Part shown: one piece after another, positions 5,682 through 9,827 of the stretch
How positions within the stretch are numbered: position 1 is the first letter of the stretch
Layout: each line of letters begins with the position of its first letter
NCBI GenBank assembly: GCA_021798635.1
Contig: JAJZGH010000193.1
Location: forward strand, 1-9,827
Source of the DNA: Planctomycetota bacterium
GTDB taxonomy: Bacteria; Planctomycetota; Phycisphaerae; WQYP01
Length of the DNA: 9,827 bases
Direction of reading: 5' to 3'
Made by a program: the position numbers and the translations under genes
Notes under the pieces: generated by a model
What the model saw: the letters and a program-made list of their open reading frames with translations, nothing else
Database searches by the model: none
What the model was told of the DNA's origin: nothing

Positions 5682-6154
5682 AATTGAGCCTCCGCCGGCC
5701 GACTTGGGACGGGTGTGTGCGGCTCCGGCTCGCTGATACGCATAAATAGATCCACCAGTACCAGCAGATTCAACATGCCCGCCAAACCACAATATGCGGT
5801 GGCCACTTCCTGAATCAGCGGTGCAAAACCGGGCGGGTGATGCGCTTTCGGCGGGTAATAATGCGGCTTAACCATATCCCCCACCACCGCCGGCCAGCCC
5901 GTCATATATTGGGCGTAATCCCATAACTGCTGGCGCGGACGATTCAGCGCCGGCAAACCGCCCAGCAGCAGACCCAGAAAGAATAATCCATGAATGCCAA
6001 GCGCGAAAATCGCGGCGTGCTTTCTGCGCCCCACCATCCAATGCCCCATACCCGGGACAATCCACCCTGCCACCAGCGCGATATAACCTATCGCCCCTGA
6101 ACCATTATCTTCAGTTGAGGAAGCCAAGAACCGCTCCAAAATCCGCCGCAGCAT
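5678..6154 (-). CDS. Small multi-pass membrane protein, DUF6677-like pattern
   Basis: A 158-residue protein with about three hydrophobic segments (residues 20-42, 45-67 and 112-138). The first carries AGWIVPGMGHWMVGRRKHA, a 'PG.GH...G...' turn seen in small planctomycete membrane proteins (DUF6677-like, from memory). The C-terminus is proline-rich and polar. No catalytic motif is visible, and the role is unknown. ATG 6154 has no clear Shine-Dalgarno site, but a promoter candidate ends about 30 bp upstream, leaving a short leader. It is the first gene of a - strand group of three, overlapping the next by 4 bases (ATGA), with the YmdB-like gene third. Confidence 0.75.
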   Translation of the reverse strand: MLRRILERFLASSTEDNGSGAIGYIALVAGWIVPGMGHWMVGRRKHAAIFALGIHGLFFLGLLLGGLPALNRPRQQLWDYAQYMTGWPAVVGDMVKPHYYPPKAHHPPGFAPLIQEVATAYCGLAGMLNLLVLVDLFMRISEPEPHTPVPSRPAEAQL

Positions 6155-6182
6155 TCGTCACAGAACGCGGCTACAACCTGCT

Positions 6183-6212
6183 TTTATACCGATTTATCCG
6201 AATTTTTTCCAA
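6183..6212 (-). promoter_or_regulatory. Promoter candidate for the membrane protein/YmdB operon
   Basis: Read on the - strand: TTGGAA (6212-6207), 18-bp spacer, TATAAA (6188-6183). Transcription would start near 6176, about 22 nt before the ATG at 6154. The target duplication of the 128-bp mobile element begins 17 bp upstream of the -35, so the insertion leaves the core promoter intact. Confidence 0.55.
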
Positions 6213-6237
6213 TGCGCGGGAGGGGCTGGCGATATTT

Positions 6238-6365
6238 GGGCGTGGCAATTTTTCCGGGCGGGGTAAAAAAGCCGCCTTTTCACAGGAATGCTGAAGCCCA
6301 CCGGGATAAACCCGGCGGCGCGCCGGTCGAGTTGATGCGGGGTGCCCGGAAAAATTGCCACACCC
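6238..6365. mobile_element. 128-bp MITE with 22-bp inverted ends and a 9-bp target duplication
   Basis: Left end 6238-6259 and right end 6344-6365 are inverted repeats matching at 21 of 22 positions (mismatch at 6241/6362); the central core GTGGCAATTTTTCCGGGC is perfect. The element is flanked by perfect direct repeats GCGATATTT at 6229-6237 and 6366-6374, the expected footprint of transposition with a 9-bp staggered cut. The interior includes a CCGGG-ATAAA-CCCGG hairpin (6301-6315) and no transposase. It is therefore non-autonomous; a 9-bp duplication fits IS4-like or similar DDE transposases supplied elsewhere, though this cannot be resolved here. Confidence 0.85.
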
Positions 6366-6397
6366 GCGATATTTGAGGGGAACGCGCCTTCAAGGCA

Positions 6398-6439
6398 TCT
6401 GGAACCTGGAGTCTGGAATCTGGGATCTGGAACCTGGAA
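6398..6439 (+). repeat. Heptanucleotide tandem repeat, six units
   Basis: Six units of YCTGGRR: TCTGGAA, CCTGGAG, TCTGGAA, TCTGGGA, TCTGGAA, CCTGGAA. It sits 23 bp beyond the target duplication of the 128-bp element. The 7-bp period does not preserve reading frame, and the repeat is in non-coding DNA. Confidence 0.85.
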
Positions 6440-6467
6440 TTCTTCGGACTCCGGCCCCATACGCCAC

Positions 6468-6484
6468 GGCGAGGCAGCCTCGCC
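6468..6484. other. GC-rich hairpin downstream of tmk
   Basis: GGCGAGG (6468-6474) and CCTCGCC (6478-6484) form a perfect 7-bp stem with a 3-nt loop, 31 bp after the tmk stop on the - strand. No T-run follows on the - strand, so it is not a classical intrinsic terminator, but it could protect or end the transcript. Confidence 0.45.
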
Positions 6485-6515
6485 CGCTAAACAGAAGGGT
6501 AGCGTGTTCAGGCTC

Positions 6516-7193
6516 CTAACTGCCGTCGGCGAAGAATGTCACCAGCGCTTCTTCGATTTTCGCTTCCATATCTTCCCGCGAGCCTTTCGCGCTGATAACG
6601 CGATAGCGGTCCGGGAAATTTTCTGCCTGGCGCAGGAAACCTTCACGCACTTTTTGATGGAATTCCGCGACTCGGTTTTCAATGCGATCCTGAAATAATC
6701 CCATCTGGGCACTGGCACCTTTGGCAGTGCTGTCCATACGTTTGACCGCGATTTCCAGGGGTAGATCCAGAATAATCGTCAGGTCCGGCCAGAGATTTTC
6801 GGTGGCCGCACGGGCGACATCCAAAATACTCTGTTCGGGAATTCCGCCGGCAAAGCCCTGATAAGCCAGCGTGCTGCTGGTGTAACGATCTGCCAGAACC
6901 GCGATGCCTTTGCATAACGCCGGCCTGATTTCCTCATGGACCAGCTGTGCCCGGCTGGCCATATACAAAAGCATTTCGGCACGGATGTGCAGGCCTTCCC
7001 CGCGGCTGGTTAACAGCAATTCCCGAATGTGCTCCCCCACCGGCGTGCTGCCCGGCTCCCGAACGCGCACGGCGGGAACATCCAGTTCAGAAAGTTTTTT
7101 TTCCAGCCGGTCCATCTGCGTGGTTTTTCCACAGCCGTCCAGACCGTCAAAGACAATGAATTTCCCCGCTAACGATTTCAGACCGGCAGGCAT
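6516..7193 (-). CDS. tmk: Thymidylate kinase
   Basis: Converts dTMP to dTDP with ATP, an essential step of dTTP supply, in the cytoplasm. With the start at ATG 7193 the protein has 225 residues: KFIVFDGLDGCGKTTQ carries the P-loop (residues 17-25), REPGST (45-50) and DRYTSSTLAYQG (102-113) are the signature strands, and the lid region around FQDRIENR follows. The P-loop lacks the Arg of the E. coli-type enzyme, so the catalytic basic residues would be in the lid. A GTG at 7241 is an alternative start giving 241 residues and overlapping ffh by 32 bases; I prefer 7193 because GGAGA lies just upstream and the N-terminal extension is otherwise long for the family. It begins 16 bp after the ffh stop, which suggests co-transcription. 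Confidence 0.95.
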   Translation of the reverse strand: MPAGLKSLAGKFIVFDGLDGCGKTTQMDRLEKKLSELDVPAVRVREPGSTPVGEHIRELLLTSRGEGLHIRAEMLLYMASRAQLVHEEIRPALCKGIAVLADRYTSSTLAYQGFAGGIPEQSILDVARAATENLWPDLTIILDLPLEIAVKRMDSTAKGASAQMGLFQDRIENRVAEFHQKVREGFLRQAENFPDRYRVISAKGSREDMEAKIEEALVTFFADGS

Positions 7194-7209
7194 GGCGTCT
7201 CCAAAGCGT

Positions 7210-8655
7210 TTATCTTCCGCGGCGGCGCTTTTCACGGGCACGGCGCTTCTGCTCCGGTGACAGTCGCGATGGAAGCGCCCGCACCACGCTGACCATATCC
7301 CCCGACGCCAGAGTGCCGGGCGTGATATTCTGCAGTTCCTGCATGGCTTTGTACCGGCCTTTCAAGGACATGTTGTTCATCTTTTTGAACATATCCCGCG
7401 CCTGCGAAAAGCTCTTGATTAAACGCGATACTTCATCGGGCAACGTGCCCGATCCGCGGGCGATGCGCCGGCGACGGGACGCATCCACGTGGTCGGGGGT
7501 CTGCCGCTCTTTGGCGGTCATGCTTTGAATGATGGCTTCCACGCGGTTGAGTTCCTCTTCGGGCAACTGCACATCCTTCAATGCCGCACCAATGCCGGGC
7601 AGCATTCCCAGAAGTTGTTTCAGCGGCCCCATTTTCCGGATCGACCGCATCTGATCCAGAAAATCATCCAGCGTGAAGGTGTCCTTGGCCAGCTTATCCT
7701 GCATTTCCGCAGCTTTGGCTTCATCGACATGCAACTGGGCTTTTTCGACAAGTGTGAGAATATCGCCCATACCCAAAATGCGCTGGGCGATGCGATCGGG
7801 GTGAAATTCCTCCAGGGCCTGAAGTTTCTCCCCTACCCCCAGAAATTTAATCGGTTTGCCCGTAACGGCCTTAACCGAAATCGCCGCCCCACCGCGCGTA
7901 TCAGAATCAAACTTGGTGAGGATAATGCCATCAAGTTCCAGCTTTTCATTAAATACCTTGGCGGAATTAACGGCATCCTGCCCGACCATGGCATCGACCA
8001 CCAGAAATACCTGATGCGGTTTGACCACCTGCCCGATCTGCTGGAGTTCCGCCATGAGTTGATCATCAATATGCAGGCGGCCGGCGGTATCCAGAATCAC
8101 CACATCGCGGCCATTTTGGCGTGCGAAATCAATGGAGCGGCGGCAGATCGCCACCGGATTGGCACCGGGGTCTTCACGATATACCGCAATATCCGTCTGC
8201 TGCCCCAGCGTGGCCAACTGCTCCATGGCGGCGGGGCGCTGCGTGTCCGCAGCGACCAGCAGCGGATTTTTGCCCTTGGCTTTCAGATACAACCCAAGTT
8301 TGCCGCACGTTGTGGTTTTACCCGACCCCTGTAAGCCGCACATCATGATGATCGTGGGTGGCGGATCAACCAGCAGGATCCGCGTATCCACCGGCCCCAT
8401 CAGGGCGACCAGCTCGTCGAAGACAATTTTGACCATCTGCTGGCCCGGCTCCACAGAGCTAAGCACCTCTGTACCGATGGCCTGTTGCGTCACGCGTTTC
8501 GTGAAGTCCTCAACCACATCAAAATGAACATCCGCTTCCAGCAGCGCGTTACGCACCATCTCCATGGACTGGCGGACATTGCTTTCACTGATGCGTCCGC
8601 GGCCGGACAAATTCCGGAACATGTTGGAAAATTTTTCAGAGAGCTGATCAAACAT
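7210..8655 (-). CDS. ffh: Signal recognition particle GTPase Ffh
   Basis: A 481-residue protein that binds signal sequences emerging from ribosomes together with 4.5S RNA and delivers them to FtsY at the membrane. Domain order is complete: N-terminal helical bundle (about 1-90), GTPase domain with G1 GLQGSGKTTT (107-116), DTQRPAA (137-143), DTAGR (189-193), TKFDSDTRGG (247-256) and GVGEK (273-277), then the methionine-rich M domain with the RNA-binding SRRRRIARGSG (393-403) and a very basic tail (EQKRRAREKRRRGR). The G4 motif reads TKFDSD rather than the usual TKLDGD. The start at ATG 8655 has only a weak GGATG site. It follows ispG by 49 bp and precedes tmk by 16 bp; rpsP, often downstream of ffh elsewhere, is not next here. 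The SRP RNA gene is not in the window. Confidence 0.98.
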   Translation of the reverse strand: MFDQLSEKFSNMFRNLSGRGRISESNVRQSMEMVRNALLEADVHFDVVEDFTKRVTQQAIGTEVLSSVEPGQQMVKIVFDELVALMGPVDTRILLVDPPPTIIMMCGLQGSGKTTTCGKLGLYLKAKGKNPLLVAADTQRPAAMEQLATLGQQTDIAVYREDPGANPVAICRRSIDFARQNGRDVVILDTAGRLHIDDQLMAELQQIGQVVKPHQVFLVVDAMVGQDAVNSAKVFNEKLELDGIILTKFDSDTRGGAAISVKAVTGKPIKFLGVGEKLQALEEFHPDRIAQRILGMGDILTLVEKAQLHVDEAKAAEMQDKLAKDTFTLDDFLDQMRSIRKMGPLKQLLGMLPGIGAALKDVQLPEEELNRVEAIIQSMTAKERQTPDHVDASRRRRIARGSGTLPDEVSRLIKSFSQARDMFKKMNNMSLKGRYKAMQELQNITPGTLASGDMVSVVRALPSRLSPEQKRRAREKRRRGR

Positions 8656-8704
8656 TTACGTCATCCACAAGCTGCAAGTGCCATACCGGTATTCCTGCCG
8701 GCGT

Positions 8705-9827
8705 CTACTGATTTAAGATCGGCAACGCGGTGCCGGTTTCGGCTTTCGATGCCGCGATTTTGGCATAACCGGAACCCAATTCGCCAATGGGGTCCGGGGG
8801 GAGAATATCAACCACCTTTTCACCGAGCTTCGCTTCGCCCCGCAGCACTTTGGCCTGGAATTTCTTGCATTCTTCCAACAGTGCATCGAGAATATTTTCT
8901 TCCGGCACGTTGGCGACTTTTTCACCCTGCACATAAATAATGCCGCGCTTATCACCGGCAAATATGGCCACGTCAGCACCTTCGCATTCGCCCGGGCCGT
9001 TAACCACGCACCCCATAACCGCCACCTTAATTGGTACGGTAATTTCTTCCTTGAGCTTGCGGTTGACATGCTGCACCAGCGTGAAAAGATCCACCTGAAT
9101 TCGCCCGCACGTGGGGCAGGCGATCAGTTCGGCGCCCTTGCGTTGCCGCAGGCCCAGAACATAAAGCAATTCCAGGCCATCCTGTACTTCATAAATCGGA
9201 TCATTGGCGTAGCTGATACGAATGGTATCACCGATGCCGGTGGCTAAAAGAGTTCCCAGCGGCACCACGCTGCGGATGGTGCCGGTTTCCTTGGGGCCGG
9301 CATGGGTAACGCCTAAATGCAACGGATGGTCAAAGCGTTTGGAAATTTCGCGGTAGGCATCCAGCACTAAAATCGGATCAATGGATTTGGCGGAAATAAC
9401 AATGTCATGAAAATTGCGCTCATAAAATATATCGAGATATTCTTCCAACTTGGTAATCATGATTGCCAGAATGTGCCCATGGCGATTATCGCTAAATACG
9501 CCTCCCAGTTCGCGCATGCGCTTTTGCTTGTCTTTTCGCTCCACAATCGAACCTTCATTGACGCCAATGCGAATAGGCAGTTGACGCTCTTTGCACGCAT
9601 CAATAACGCGCTCCACCTGCTGGCGGTCATTGATGTTGCCCGGATTGAGGCGAATTTTGCTTACCCCGGCTTCAATGGCTTCCAGGGCCCGCTGGAAATG
9701 AAAGTGCACATCCGCCACGATGGGCACATGCACCTGTTTCATAATTTCCTTTAACGCCTCGGTGTCTTTGCGCTCCGGCACGGCCACGCGCACAATATCA
9801 GCGCCGGCGGCGGCGAGCTTGTTGATC
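8705..9827 (-). CDS. ispG: 4-hydroxy-3-methylbut-2-enyl diphosphate synthase IspG (5' end outside window)
   Basis: The penultimate enzyme of the MEP isoprenoid pathway, a [4Fe-4S] protein reducing the cyclic diphosphate MEcPP to HMBPP. The visible 373 residues cover the TIM-barrel (INKLAAAGADIVRVAVPERK, VADVHFHFQRAL, KIRLNPGNI, PIRIGVNEGS, PLHLGVTHAG, TGIGDTIRISYA) and the C-terminal cluster domain. The cluster ligands are present: CPTC (codons 9118-9107) and Cys then Glu in GCVVNGPGE (9010-8987). There is no large insertion between barrel and cluster domain, so it is the two-domain bacterial type. By comparison with E. coli IspG about 45 N-terminal residues lie beyond the window edge. The C-terminus has a tail (GELGSGYAKIAASKAETG) longer than usual. 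It leads an apparent ispG-ffh-tmk operon. Confidence 0.97.
   Translation of the reverse strand, partial: INKLAAAGADIVRVAVPERKDTEALKEIMKQVHVPIVADVHFHFQRALEAIEAGVSKIRLNPGNINDRQQVERVIDACKERQLPIRIGVNEGSIVERKDKQKRMRELGGVFSDNRHGHILAIMITKLEEYLDIFYERNFHDIVISAKSIDPILVLDAYREISKRFDHPLHLGVTHAGPKETGTIRSVVPLGTLLATGIGDTIRISYANDPIYEVQDGLELLYVLGLRQRKGAELIACPTCGRIQVDLFTLVQHVNRKLKEEITVPIKVAVMGCVVNGPGECEGADVAIFAGDKRGIIYVQGEKVANVPEENILDALLEECKKFQAKVLRGEAKLGEKVVDILPPDPIGELGSGYAKIAASKAETGTALPILNQ

Noticed and set aside
7489..8334. 281-residue + strand ORF
   Set aside because: Antisense shadow of ffh, which has complete GTPase and M-domain motifs.

Overview
The window most resembles a chromosomal segment from a planctomycete, possibly of the Phycisphaerae type. 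This is an inference from gene content: an IspG-Ffh-Tmk run, a YmdB/TIGR00282 phosphoesterase with a GDHTY motif, a small lipoprotein whose C-terminal pattern resembles planctomycete-restricted families, and repeat-rich spacers. No rRNA or other decisive taxonomic marker is present.

Layout: bases 1-3569 read on the + strand and bases 9827-4526 on the - strand, so the two blocks converge on a spacer of about 950 bp (3570-4525). On the left are the C-terminal tail of an unknown gene (1-153), then a small ORF (330-560) followed in the same frame, after a TAA, by a region that aligns without gaps to that tail. This looks like a tandem paralogue broken by a stop. An 11-copy 9-bp tandem repeat follows directly (740-838). 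Next come a lipoprotein of unknown function (1022-1609), a P-loop kinase of the YggC/FrcK/uridine-kinase-like group (1708-2550) and diaminopimelate epimerase DapF (2664-3569).

The convergent spacer holds, in order, a 47-bp near-perfect palindrome that is part of a 22-bp-period array of three palindromic units, the C-terminal remnant of a DUF4143-type ATPase beginning right beside that array, a 270-bp foldback element with perfect 32-bp terminal inverted repeats and nested internal helices, another set of overlapping inverted repeats, and an intrinsic terminator for the - strand genes.

On the right, the - strand order of transcription is ispG (5' end outside the window), ffh and tmk, closely spaced housekeeping genes for isoprenoid precursor synthesis, protein targeting and dTTP synthesis. 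A 361-bp spacer follows, containing a 128-bp miniature inverted-repeat element with 22-bp ends and a perfect 9-bp target duplication, a heptamer tandem repeat, and a good promoter candidate. That promoter would drive two ATGA-coupled small membrane proteins and then the YmdB-like phosphoesterase.

No obvious new enzymatic system is visible. The most unusual material is the non-coding layer: two different miniature mobile elements, a palindrome array abutting a gene remnant, and a disrupted tandem paralogue with a minisatellite at its tail.
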